Made by a program: the position numbers and the translations under genes
Notes under the pieces: model-generated
Seen by the model: the letters and a program-made list of their open reading frames with translations, nothing else
What the model was told of the DNA's origin: nothing
Database searches by the model: none
Source of the DNA: Manihot esculenta
Taxonomy: Eukaryota; Streptophyta; Magnoliopsida; Malpighiales; Euphorbiaceae
Assembly: GCF_001659605.2 (NCBI RefSeq)
Contig: NC_035171.2
Span: forward strand, 29,119,825-29,183,824
Direction: 5' to 3'
Length of the DNA: 64,000 bases
Shown here: positions 48,030 through 60,155 of the stretch, piece after piece
Position numbering within the stretch: the stretch's first letter is position 1
How the letters are laid out: each line of letters starts with the position of its first letter

Positions 48030-49690
48030 ATGTGGGGTACTCGTCGATCTGTGGAATCGACAGGAGTTCCGTCAGAAAGGGAAGGTATGGACACCTTTCC
48101 CCCTACCCTGCCGAGAGCATAGTCGTGGGGAGTCAGTAGATGGAGGACATCAAGGGACCCTAGGAGGTCTTTTGATACAAGCAGAGAAGGTATGGATCTA
48201 AGGAGGATGTCAGCTAGTATGAGAGAGCCTGAGATGGATGTTCAGAGGAGAGATATGAGTTTGGATGTGGCTATGTTTGGAGAAGGTATGGGAGATTCCC
48301 AGGAAGATGCTCAGACCCAGGATTCTAGAATCTCGGGTTCAGGAGGGATTGATCCCTCCACTCTGAGTACAGCTGCCACGAGAGGTAAGAAATGGAAGAG
48401 AGGTCTCAGGAAGTCGCAGAAGAAGTTTTGGCAGAATTTGAAGGCCAGTCTGGGTTTTGGTAGTTCGAGCTCTGGTTCGGGTGCAACTCGTTGCAGGAGG
48501 TGTGGTAAGACACACCAGGGAGTCTGTCTGGCTGGGACGACAGTGTGTTTTAGATGCAGACAGGAGGGGCACATGGCACGTGAGTGTCCTAATAAGCTCC
48601 GGTCAGCTCAGTCTCAACGGGCAGCTTCAGGTGGAGCGACTCAGCCAGCAGCTCAAACCATGTTTCAGGCTAGTGGTCGAGGCAGAGGGAGAGGGGCAGC
48701 CTCTTCGTCAGCAGGTTCCCTTAGAGGAGGTCCGTCAGCTCCGGCTCGGGTCTTCGTCCAGGCTCAGCAGGAGGCAGACACATCGAACACGGTGGTGTCA
48801 GGTACGCTCACTTTGATGTTCTGATGTGCATGCTTTTGTGAACCCTAGTGTTGTTCTCTTTCTTTAGTTGCTCTAGGAGCCGTCGAGAGGTTGAGTTGAT
48901 AGCTTCTGGGCTAGAGTGTTCTCTTTGGTCAGTAGACTCTCGTGTGATTCATCTGTGGCAGAGTCAGTCTGCCGGTCCAGTTCTATGACAGTTGAGGGTA
49001 GATGCCTTCCACCCAACATTGAGGTCCTAAACTTGACTGTCTGGACGTCAGTTTAGGGTCGGACTGGTTTTTCTACTAGTGGTGCTATCTTGGCCTGCAA
49101 AGACAAGGTAGTCTGGTTCAGAGGACAGGATGGGTCAAGGATTTTCTTCTGAGGGGACACAGTAGGGATGCCTAGAGGTTTAATGTCAGCCTGTAAGGTT
49201 CGTAGGGTGCGTAGGAGGGGTTGTCAGAGGGTTCTAGCTCTTGTTGAGAGTTCTATAGTCAGGTCGGGGAACCAGCCTCAGTGCCAGTTGTTAGAGAGAA
49301 TTCTTAGATGTCTTCCCAGGCGAGTCGTCAGGTTTACCATCTGTCAGGGAGTTAGAGTTTGGTATAGGAGTGGTGTCTGGACGCAGAACCATTTCTACCC
49401 TTCCCTATAGGATGGCGCCTGCATAGAGAGAGGTAGCAGTAGAGTAGAGGCGAGACTTGGTAGACAAGGGGTTTTGTCCGACCCAGTACCTCACTCTGGA
49501 TTGCTCCAGTATGGTTGTGGGAAACGAAGGATGAATCCTTGAGACTTTGTAACGACTGTAAGCGGTTAAACAAGGTCACTACCAAGGGCAGGTATTCCCA
49601 TGTAGGATGGATGATCTATTGGGACAGCTAGTAGGAGCTGTTTGTTTTTCCAAGATAGATCTGAAATTCGGGTACTACCTGTGAGAATTA
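48030..49690 (+). pseudogene. Gyp4 gag-pol remnants
   Basis: Gag starts at 48030 (MWGTRRSVEST) but stops at 48120. The same frame reopens at 48192-48824. Compared with Gyp1 it lacks the Tyr/Pro-rich stretch and the whole Gag core: DSQEDAQTQ is followed directly by the knuckle region ([26 protein letters not shown]). After 48824 only degraded protease and reverse-transcriptase sequence can be followed, to about the DLRSGYH equivalent near 49680, with many frameshifts. RNase H, integrase and chromodomain are missing. The purine-rich 49690-49930 has no clear pol match. Confidence 0.88.
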
Positions 49691-49934
49691 GAGTTAGCTT
49701 TGGGTTAGTAGTGAGAAGAAGCCAGTTAGTAGAGATGAGAAGAGAAAAGTAAGAGCAGAGAAGGAGGAAGACAGAGAAGGATCAGAGTAGCGCAGCAGAA
49801 GCTCGTGGAGTTTAGGAACCTGGGAGTTCTTACTCCAGCGTTTGGTGTCTCTCTTTGGAGAGAAGCTTTAGGATTCGCTTGCTTGCTTGCATGCTTGTGT
49901 TTGTTGTTTTAACATTCGGGGACGAATGTTTTTG

Positions 49935-49948
49935 TAAGGGGGGTAGAA
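49935..49948 (+). other. Gyp4 polypurine tract
   Basis: TAAGGGGGGTAGAA next to the 3' LTR, preceded by the conserved ACATTCGGGGACGAATGTT inverted repeat. Confidence 0.85.
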
Positions 49949-52301
49949 TGTAATACCCGGCTAGAATCCGGCATCGGGATTCCTGCCTTCCGGCGGAATC
50001 TAGGGTGTTGGATCTCTCTAGAAGGGGTAAAATGTGTTTTCTCAAATGTCTTTACTGATTTCATGGTTTTAAATGGAAAAGAATTTAGTTTTGAAAGGAA
50101 AAAGACCAAGGAGGCAATTGCCAGGTTCGGCCGCCGAAAGTGAAGTTCGGCCGCCGAACATGGAAAGACTTCGGGAGCGCCTTTGGCCTCCGAAAGTCTT
50201 GTTTAAACGAGCCAAGGTTCGGCCGCCGAAAGTCAAGTTCGGCCGCCGAACATGCATGAGTTTAGGGGGCACGTTAGGCTGCCGAAGGTCTTTGACCAGG
50301 CCACCTATAAAGGGCCCTCAGATCGGAAATGGGTGAGTTTTCTCCCCATTCTCGAGCTCAGGTGAGTTTATGCCTTCCTTTGGTCGTTTTCGTGTTTTCT
50401 CTACCCATCTCTCAAGTTTTTCATGATTTCTACCCTTGTGTTTGAAAATTTAAAGCTTAAAAGGAGTTTTGGGAGCTTGGAGCTTTTGGAGCTTGGATTC
50501 TCCATACCTCCGAGTTAGAGATCACGCAACCCTCGATCTTCAAGAGGTAAGTGTAGATCTATGCTTCCTTTTATATTTTAATGAGTTTTAAGTAAGTTTA
50601 TTGGAGTTTTGAATGGGTAGATATGCATGTTTAGGTTTATGTGGGTTTTATACCCAATGTATGTTATGTGATGTTTGTGTTGAGGAGTTTATGTTAGTTT
50701 ATGCTCCTTTATGCTTGTGGGAGTGAGTATGCATGATTGGGAGAGAGTATGTGAGGATTTGGGTATATTTGAGTTTGGTTTTTGGCTTGGCAGAATCGGA
50801 CCTGTCGTCCAGAGGGGACCAGGTTCGGCCGCCGAAAGGAGTTTCGGCCGCCAAACCTGCATGGGAGGCAGTCTTTAGGCTGCCGAATGTGCCCCCGAAG
50901 GAGGGACTTTCGTTTCTGTCCTAGGGTTTCGACCGCCGAACCTGCCGCCGAACCTACCCGAGTTTCGTCTCTGGAAGGGACTTTCGGCCGCCGAAGGTGC
51001 CGCCGAAAGTGCCCTGTCCAGCCGTTTCTTGGGTGTTTTCCATGCATGTTTAAGTGATGTTTAGAGGGGTTTTTGGGGAGTTGTTTATGAGTTGTTAGAA
51101 TGTGTTTGGCACCTCATTCGAGTCCACCTGTGTAGGATCGGACCCGAGAGACCGAGGAGGCCATTAGTGCTAGCAGGTGCAGAGTCAGTCGGCGTCTGCC
51201 AGGAGGTGAGTAGAACTAAACTTAATCTTTTATGCACAAAATCTAATGCCTAAAGCATGAGCATGCATCACGATTATGTATAGTAGGTTGATTGCACTAG
51301 TTCACGAATATGTTGCATTGCATTATTTCATGTTGATGCTGAGGTAGGGTGGACCGAGGCGACTTCAATAGCCCATATCTGTCACGAGTCTTGTCTTAGT
51401 CCTTTGAGAGCCGGACAAGTACATGTAGGAAAGTCCATGTGAGCTCTCTGTGGACCAGACACCATGTCATGTATGTTACAGGCCTTTGTGAGCTCCTATG
51501 GGGGAGCCGGGCACCGACAGAGGGATTTTTGATGTCATGTCCATCCTCTGAGAGGAAAGATGCATGCAAAAGACAGACTCTCAGAAACCAGGGTCCGTGG
51601 GGAATACATATTGCATAAGCCCCGAGGCGGACAAGATTATGTGATTTCTCTGTGTTATGATGCATTTCATGAAAGCATGTAAATAATGAACTGTTTTCTA
51701 TGTTTCTACTCACTGGGCTTTTTAGCTCACCCCTTTCCCCTAACCCCAGTGTTGCAGGTTTAAGTCAGAGTCCAGAGGCTGCAGGGTAAACTCAAGGTTA
51801 AGATATGCATGTTGTAATAGCTTAGATTATGTTTATGTTTAGTATGTTAGAGTGGACATGTATTATAAATTCATGTAAGATAATGTAATGTTAAGTAAAG
51901 TTGTGTCTATGGATTAGTTGTGCTTGGCCCTAAAGACTGGTTAGTCCCTGTTAATGCATGGTTATGCTTATGTTATATGTTGAGTTGAGAACCAAACTTG
52001 AGGCATGTAATGTTACCCCATTGGAGTATATGGTGAGGACTCCAGTGGAGGTTTTATGGTTTTATGATTTTTATGATGTATGTTTCATGTCAGGATACAT
52101 GCACAGGTCAGGTTTGGGTTCAACAGATGTTCAGTTTTCATGTTTTTATGGTTAAGTTTTTAATCATGTATGGGATTTGACCAGGTAATAGTATGTATGT
52201 TTGGCTTGCTACGGGTCCCGGCGGCCTTAAGCCGATCTGGATCCTAGCGCCGGTGGCGGTTCGGGCCGTTACAGAGGGGTATCGGTTTCCGGGCTGTTAC
52301 A
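49949..52301 (+). repeat. Gyp4 3' LTR
   Basis: Same 2353-bp length as the 5' LTR, with the same extended terminus. Differences seen include CTCATG/CTCAGG, TATGTTTT/TATATTTT, CGCCGAACC/CGCCAAACC and TCTATG/TCTGTG. Confidence 0.93.
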
Positions 52302-52424
52302 GACTATGGCATGGAAACTCTCCCTCTCTGCTGACTGTATCAAAGAGGAATACCTGGAGTGCAGCCTCATAATATATCTCCTTGACTTCTTTTGATCTGT
52401 GTCCAAATTTTGCCCAGCATATGG
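52302..52424 (-). pseudogene. Gyp3 gag, detached segment
   Basis: On the minus strand it matches Gyp1 gag at about 26915-27040 ([20 protein letters not shown] region). It adjoins the Gag that continues at 45331 once Gyp4 is discounted, and ends at an ATGG shared with the duplicated flank. Confidence 0.88.
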
Positions 52425-52727
52425 CTGGAGCTGCTGGCTGCGCTACACTGCCTGAGGCTGTCTGCTGGGACTGAGCCATCGAGACTGCTCTTGGACATTC
52501 TCGAGCCATATGCCCCTCCTGACCACATCTGAAACAGGCGTTCGTCCCAAACCGACATACTCCCTTGTGTGGCTTATCACACCTCGCACAAACTGCATTA
52601 TCTGCACCAGAGCTTGAGCCACTCCCAAATCCCAGACTGGACTTGACTTTACTCCAGAACTTATTCTTCTTACCCTTGGGCTTACCCCATCTCTTACTGC
52701 CTGAAGCTGCTGCACTCAGGGTAGAGG
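52421..52727 (-). repeat. Duplicated Gyp2 gag flank
   Basis: The same 307 bp as 38734-39040, including the AGAGG that precedes the LTR. It is Gyp2 Gag zinc-knuckle sequence (minus strand) placed inside Gyp3. Confidence 0.92.
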
Positions 52728-54917
52728 TGTAACGACCCGGAAATCCGACCCGTTACCGGCGCTAGGATCCAGATCGGCTTAAGGCCGCCGGGACCCGTAG
52801 CAAGCCTACATACCTCCTGTAAACCTGTGGAATCCCATACATAACAACATATACATGATCTGTAAAAATTTTTCTTTTCTCTTATCCAAGCAAAACCTGT
52901 GCATGCACAAAATCATACATAAACCCCACACTGGAGTCCTCATCAAATACTCCAATGGGGTATCATCATCATACGAATCAGCTTGGATAATCATGGTCAT
53001 TAACATCATTACTCATTAAACACTCTGTACATAATGGGGATTCACACACCTCTAGGTCAAGCACTACTATAATCCTCAATAAATCATCAAATCATTCATT
53101 ACATTACATGGTCATAAATACTCATTACATCATGTTCATGTCCACTACTATCTATTACAACATACATGACTTAACTTCACTCTAGCCGACTTCCTGATCT
53201 ATCCTGTACCTGCAACTCTGGGGATAAAGGGAGTGGGGTGAGCTACTAGAGCCCAGTGAGCAGAATAATAAAACATCAATTTAAATCATGCTTTCATGTA
53301 TGCGCCATAACACAAACATTTCACAACAAGGATGAACTTGTCACCATTTAGCCCCTATCTTTCTTACTTATACATGCCGGGGGCGTAGAGCCGTAGCAGG
53401 CACACCCGGACTTCCATAATCTGTCATAGTGCCAGGGGCGTAGAGCCGTAGCAGGCACACCTGGACTCACATAGGCTATCATGACATACAAGGGCTAATG
53501 GATCATTCAACATTCATCCACATCAACAACAAAGTATGCAATGCAACATATTCGTGAATTCTAATGCAAACAACCTAATATATCTCATGGCATTCATGAT
53601 GCGTGAATCATGCTAAAACATTTCATTAATTTGCTTTAAAACTTAAAGTTTATTCCACTCACCTCTGGCTAGCTCTGAAGAGACTCTGAAGCAGCTGGCT
53701 CACTGCTGGGGGTCTCGGTTCCTCGGGTCCGAACCTACACAGGTGGACTCAAATGAGGGACCAAACATACATGAATATGACTCTAAAATACTCCCCAAAA
53801 ACCCCCTAAAACATCCTGAAAACATCACATGAAAACATGCAAGAAATGGCTGAACAGGGCACTTTCGGCGGCAGGTTCGGCGGCCGAAAGTCCTTTTGCA
53901 GCCGAAAGTCATGCAGGTTCGGCGGCACTTTCGGCGGCCGAACCTCCCAGACAGAGACGAAACTTGAGTTTCGGGGGCAGGCTTCGGCAGCCGAAACTGC
54001 CTCCACAAGGGGGTTCGGCGGCCGAACCTGAGTTTCTGCCGAAGGGCAGAAACTTGGCTCCCTTGTGTCCACAGCCTCCAAAACACCTCAAAACATGCAT
54101 AAACTTGTTTCTACACATGCATACACATCATACATCACACCTAGGGGTCTCAACTATAATATACCCCAACTACAACACTTCAAACAACACATTTCCAACA
54201 TACATTGTTCAAATCACAACATAAACCCATAAACCTAACCACAAGCCTAAACATGCATTATACCCCATCAACTTGCATAAAACTTTCATAAAACATAAAA
54301 GAAGCATAGATCGAAGCTTACCTCTTGAAGATCGAGAGGAAGAACGACCCTAGCTCGGAAAATGGAGGGATTTGGCTCCAAGACTTCCAAGCTTCAAACT
54401 TGCTTAAAAACACTCAAAAACTTTTGTGGAACCTTAAAACTCAAAGAAAATGGTGGGGATTGAAGGAAAAACACAAGATTTGGGAGAGGGAGGTCGGAAG
54501 CTTGCTGTGGCTGAGAATGGGAGAAAACTCTCCCATTTCGGCTAAGTGCCCCTTTTATAGGTGGTTGGCCAGGCCACGTTCGGGGGCCGAAAGTGCCTCC
54601 GCATGCATGCAAGGTTCGGCGGCCGAACTTGGAGTTCGGCGGCCGAACCTGCATTTCCCTCACTCAAAATTTTCGGGCGCCTAAAGTCCCTCCGAAAGCA
54701 TGCATGTTCGGCGACCGAACTTTGGAGTTCGGCGGCCGAACCTGGGTTTTCCTCCAAAGATTTTTCATGCAAAAACTCATTTAATTTCTTACTTAAAAAC
54801 ATGAAATACATGAAAACATTTCATAAAATCATAGTTTTACCCTTCTAGAGGTTTCCGACATCCGAGGTCCCACCGGACGGTAGGGATTCCGATACCGGAG
54901 TCTAGCCGGGTATTACA
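52728..54917 (-). repeat. Gyp3 right-hand LTR (2190 bp)
   Basis: Twin of 39041-41259 with two short repeat-mediated deletions and several substitutions (for example CGAAAATCC/CGGAAATCC). Followed by AGAGG and the continuation of Gyp2 gag. Confidence 0.93.
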
Positions 54918-56084
54918 AGAGGGATCTAATCTTCCCCCACCCGGAGTTTTAGGACCAGAAGACTGTGCCACTGACTGCTTAACTGTCCCCTGAACGATGG
55001 CACTGGCCTCCATTTTCCTGGCCATATCTACTATGGCATGGAAGCTCTCCCTGTCCACTGATTGAATCAATGAGGAATACCTGGAATGGAGTTTCATGAC
55101 ATACCTCCTTGACCTCTTCGAATCTGTATCCAGACTCTGCCCAGCAAAAGGCAACAGCTCCAAGAATCTGTCGGTGTACTCCTCTACACTCATTTCATCC
55201 GTCTGCCTCAACTGTTCAAACTCTATCATCTTCAGCTCCCTTGAACTATCGGGAAAAGCCCATCCTGCAAACTCGTTTGCAAACTCCTCCCAAGACATGC
55301 TGTCCACTCTCGGGTTCACATAATTCTTGAACCACTCTCGTGCCTTTTTGCACTTAAGTGTGAACCCAGCCATCTGAATGGCTCTACTATCATCAGCACC
55401 AATCTCCTCTGTGATCACTTTAACCCTCTCAAGATACACAAATGGGTCATCCCCTTTTTCATACTGAGGAGCACCCAGTTTCATGTAATCGGTCATCTTG
55501 ACCTTGCTCCCACTGGCTGAACTAGGTCTAGAAGGTTGAGTAACTGGGGCTGCTGGTTCTGCAGGTGGTGGAGATGGTGCAACATTTTCTGAGGTAGGGT
55601 TTGCTGGATTTGGATAGTAGGGTGGAGGTGGATACATTGGGTACTGTGAGTATGGTGGGTAGTAAGGTGGGTATGGCATCTGTGTGGGATAAGGGGTGAA
55701 GCTAGGGTAATCTGATGTACCTCCCATCGAATACCCGGGGTGTTGTGAGAAGTGTGGGTAGTGGGGTGGCTGAACAAATCCCGAGGCCTGAGTGCCTCCT
55801 TGGGACTCTCCCATACCTTCCTCTGACATGCTAACTCCCAGACTGCCATCCCTCCTCTGCTCTACATCCATATCATCCCCCATACCCTCAGACATTCCTC
55901 CCTGAACTGTTCCTCTCACTGATCTGCTTCTACCCAAATCCAGAGACCTTCTAGGGTCTCTTGATGCTCTTTCTCTGTTAGACCTACTAGACATTGCCCT
56001 AGGCAATGCTGGAGGACGGGCACTCGTGCCCTCATCCTCAGGTGGTACTCCAGTCAATCTTGCTGATCGACGAGTTCCTCTCAT
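54918..56084 (-). pseudogene. Gyp2 gag, N-terminal part
   Basis: Starts [15 protein letters not shown] at 56084. It has the Tyr/Pro-rich stretch and the Gag core ([20 protein letters not shown] ... [14 protein letters not shown]) and stays open to the Gyp3 insertion. Gag codons after that are found at 39040 and below. The apparent C-terminus down to 54837 belongs to the Gyp3 LTR. Confidence 0.92.
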
Positions 56085-56135
56085 CCTGTTTTCTGAAAAA
56101 CAGTACACATCACAAACAAACATTAACACCATATG

Positions 56136-58385
56136 TGTAACGACCCGGAAACCGGTACCCCTCTGTAACGGCCCGAACCATCACTGGCACTAGGATCCAG
56201 ATCGGCTTAAAGCCGCCGGGACCCGTAGCCAACTATATTCTCTGTGTACCTGATAAATCCCATACATGATACAAAGCCACACAGCAATCCTGTAAAACTC
56301 TGTAGGTTTAACTACTGCTACTCAGATATGTCAATATGAAATGGCCCTCAGGGCCTATACCAGGGACTACTATCTGCTGTGGTTCAAGGGATTGACACCC
56401 TTTTCATCTGTAACACAACCCACTGGTATCTCATTGACGCCATACATTAAGCCTAACTCACACATTTCTCATCAAGAAACGTAAAACAGGATTCATGTAC
56501 AAGGGATTAATCACACATCACACTATAGTAATGACACTAGGGAAAGCACAAGTCTATCCAGCATATGACAGTACATATCTATACATTACATTACAACTAA
56601 ACCTGTAATTACATCATGTCCACTATACTATTACAACATACAATCATGCATAACGTTCCTCTGTACTCTTGCTGACTTTGACTTCCCATAGCTATCTCAG
56701 GACCTGCAAAACTGGGGTTAAGGGAGTGGGATGAGCTCTAGAGCCCAGTGAGGAGGAACAAGAAAACAGTTCATTAATTACATGCTCTCATGAAATGCAT
56801 CACATCACAAACATATCATCTCAAGGATGAATTTGTCACCAATAACCCTCAACTACATGTTATAATAATGCCAACTGTGCCAAGGAGACTATGTCATCAC
56901 CTGGTCTACACTTATCTCTCTGATATCATAACATGACCAACTGTGCCAAAGAGACGAGGTCTCACCTGGTCTACACTTAACTCTGATTTGACAGCCCAGC
57001 TGTCTCACTCATAGTACCAGGAGCGACCTGGACTATCCAGAGGCGACCTGGTATGGCTATCTCATGCCATAATTCTGTATCTGCTCTCTGTCAAGGGCTA
57101 AGGATCATCCAACATTCATCCACAGGAACAACAACATATGCAATGCATCATCTTCGTGAATTCTAATGCAACACAACCTAATACATAACATGGCAGTTTA
57201 TGATGCATGGATCATGCTAGAATCATGTCAGTTCTCAAGAAAAAGATTAAATGTAGTTCCACTCACCTGTAGCCAATGCTTGGCTAACTCTGGGCTACCT
57301 TTAACTCTGAAACAACTACTACTGCTAAACACCTCGGTTCCTCGGGTCCAATCCTACAATGGAGGATGCAAATGAGGCACCAAATATACTCTATGCAACT
57401 GATAAAACAACTTCCCAAAACCCCACTAGAACACCTCAAAACATGCATGCAAAACAAGCAAAGGAAGGCTGGACAGGGCACCTTCGGCAGCACCTTCGGC
57501 GGCCGAATGTCTCCTCCAGAGACGAAAGTCGGGCATGTTCGGTGGCCGAATCCTTCTTCGGCTGCCGAACCTGAGTTCATCCAGAACTCAGCTTCGTGCA
57601 TAAACACGCCTTCCAGTCCCTCCAATCCTTCCCAATATGCATCCAACCTCTCTAACTCCTCTATATCCCATCACAACAAGCATCTAGGAGCTTAAGACAA
57701 CTTAAACTCCAACAAACAACTCATCAAACGAACATAAAGCATAAAGGGTCCATAAACCCTACTATGCACAACTCATGCATAACTCCCTTTTCCCTTCATA
57801 AAACTCATCTCAAACATCATAAAAACCATGGATCAACACGTACCTCTTGAAGAACAAAGGCTGGTATGATCCAAACTCAAAGATATGGAGATCCAAGCTC
57901 CAAACTTCTCCAAGCTTTCAAACTCTTCAAAAACACATAAAACTTACTTAAAACTTGTTTAACTTTGAAAGATTAGAAGAAAAACCATGCAAACAATCCA
58001 AGGAGATCAAGAACTCACCTGCCAGAAGGAGAGACGAAACCTCCTCTCTGTTTCTGGACTCGGTGCCCTATATAGATGAACAACCGCCTCAGCTTCGGCA
58101 GCCGAAACTGCATGCGAAACCATGCAACGTTCGGCGGCCGAACATTGCCTTCGGGGGCCGAACATTGGGCACTTTCGGCGGCTGAACTTTACCTTCGGCG
58201 GCCGAACATGGCAGAATGCCTCCTTGGCCTTTTCTCTTCAAAACTCAATCCTTTTCCATTCTAAACCTTTAAAATACTCGCAAAAATTTTCGAAAACCTT
58301 CTCTTAACCTTCTAGAAACCTCTGACATCCTCGAATTCCACCGGATGGTAGAAATTTCGATGTCTGAATCTAGCCGGGTATTACA
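56136..58385 (-). mobile_element. Solo gypsy LTR (2250 bp) in the Gyp2 leader
   Basis: TGTAACGACCCGG ... GTATTACA with perfect target-site duplication ATATG (56131-56135 and 58386-58390). It belongs to the extended-terminus subfamily (GGTACCCCTCTGTAACGG next to the end). A truncated twin in the left tandem unit (21092-22620) shows it was inserted before the tandem duplication. Confidence 0.95.
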
Positions 58386-58613
58386 ATATGGTTCATGTGG
58401 GAACACATGAACCCACATCACATACATCACATATCATAGCATATCAGCAATGCACATGCATATTATCATGGCATTTCACATCATCATACAAGACAGGACT
58501 CCACATCCTATCCTAGTGGACATGATCTTTCCTATTGTGCTTGACCTTCTAGAACATCTACGAGCCCGACACTCTAGGTCCGACCATATGAACCTAGGGC
58601 TCTGATACCACTC
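58386..58613 (-). other. Gyp2 leader, hairpin and primer site
   Basis: Hairpin arms at 58390-58399 and 58404-58413 (minus-strand loop TTCC). Primer site TGGTATCAGAGCC on the minus strand at 58598-58610, next to LTR b. Confidence 0.92.
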
Positions 58614-60155
58614 TGTAACGACCCGAAAATCGGACCGCTACCGGCGCTAGAATCCAGATCGGCTTAAGGCCGCCGGGACCCGTAGCAAGCCTGACATAAC
58701 CTGTAAACCTGTAAAATCCCATACATGATCAACAACATACATAAAAATTAAAACTTTTCTTTCCATACACATCAACCAAACTCAACCTGAGCATATACAA
58801 TAACATAACATTGATCCCTCTGTGGGATCTCATCAGTGCCCCCAATGGGTGACATAACATAAGTTGAGTTGGTTTACATAAACGACATAAAAATCCATGA
58901 TCATGAATTAAAAGGGATAACAGCATTCTATGGTCAAGCACACCTCTAATATCCATAAACATCCTTACATAACAATACTGTACTTTTACATTACATCGTT
59001 CTACGATTTGTCATGTCCACATTCTACCTATTACATAAACAAGCTTTACTCTAACCGACCTCCTCTTCTATCCTGTACCTGCAAATCCTGGGGGTAAAAG
59101 GGAGAGGGGTGAGCTAAAAGCCCAGTGAGTAGAACTATAAAACATATTAACACTATGCTTCAATGAAATGCATCATAACACAGACAATTCACATAAGGGT
59201 TGGGTGAACTTGTCACCAATTAGTCCAAGCTAACTCTGTGCCAGGCCGTAGCATGGGGTCCTGGTCTTCCTGTCATAACATACATTACTTACCATTATCC
59301 CAGGGCCTCCTCTGGGCTCCTGGTCTTCGAGTCCCATAACCGTGCCAGGCCGTAGAATGGGGTCCTGGTCTTCCTGTCATGGACTAATTGGGTCATCCAA
59401 CATTCACCCACATCAACAACAATCGATGCAATGCGGCATATTCGTGAAAACTAATGCAATCATCCTATTGCATAATCATGATGCATGAAACATGATAAAA
59501 CATTTAATTTTTCAATTTAAAAGATTAAGTTTGATTCCACTCACCTCTGGCTGACTCTGACAACACCGAAGCAGCTGAACTCACTGCTGGGGTCCTCGGT
59601 TCCTCGGGTCCGAACCTACACAGGTGGACTCAAATGAGGGACCAAACATACTAGAACATAACTATAAACTACTCCCCAAAAACCCCCTAAAACATCATGA
59701 AACAACCATAGAGAAACATGCAAAGGAGGCCTGGACAAGGCACTTTCGGCGGCAGGTTCGGCGGCCGAAAGTCCCTCCAGAGCCGAAAGTCAGGCAAGTT
59801 CGGCGGCACCTTCGGCGGCCGAAACTCCCAGACAGAGACGAAACTCATGCATGTTCGGCGGCACTTTCGGCGGCCGAAACTGCCAGACAAAGACGAAAGT
59901 CTCCTTTCGGGGGCAGGCTTCGGCAGCCGAAAGGCTGCCTCCCCAGCCATGTTCGGCGGTCGAAAGTCCTTCGGCTGCCGAACCTGGTTTCTGCCAAAGC
60001 GCAGAAACTTGGCTCCTTTTGCACATTTCGTCTCCAAACCTTCCAAACATGCATCAAACCTATTCTACAACACACAAACACAAGCATACATGTTACTAGG
60101 GGCCTCAAACCATCATAAACCCCATCTACAACACAACAAGCATCCACATTGTTCA
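58614..60155 (-). repeat. Gyp2 LTR b, left segment
   Basis: Twin of LTR a. It contains the unoccupied Gyp1 target (TAAGG at 59194-59198). It is interrupted at 60155 by a solo LTR. Confidence 0.93.

Larger units (their letters stand above)
45332..52301 (+). mobile_element. Gyp4: non-autonomous gypsy element in Gyp3 gag (6970 bp)
   Basis: Two 2353-bp LTRs flank only 2264 bp of interior. The target-site duplication is CACTA on the left (45327-45331) and GACTA on the right (52302-52306), one mismatch. The LTRs differ by about seven substitutions that I could see. The interior keeps primer site, leader hairpin and polypurine tract but has a crippled gag and scraps of pol. It must have been mobilised by proteins from another copy. 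Confidence 0.92.
39041..54917 (-). mobile_element. Gyp3: gypsy element in Gyp2 gag, rearranged, with Gyp4 inside
   Basis: The outer ends are family LTRs (39041-41259 and 52728-54917). The bases outside them are the target-site duplication AGAGG (39036-39040 and 54918-54922), and Gyp2 gag is continuous across it. The interior holds gag-pol from 41382 to 45331, then Gyp4 (45332-52301), then a further 120 bp of Gyp3 gag (52302-52424). The start of gag, the leader and the primer site are missing. In their place is a 307-bp copy of the left-flanking Gyp2 sequence (52421-52727). Confidence 0.88.

Noticed and set aside
54837..54917. C-terminal extension of Gyp2 Gag
   Set aside because: The codons lie in the Gyp3 LTR beyond the AGAGG duplication.
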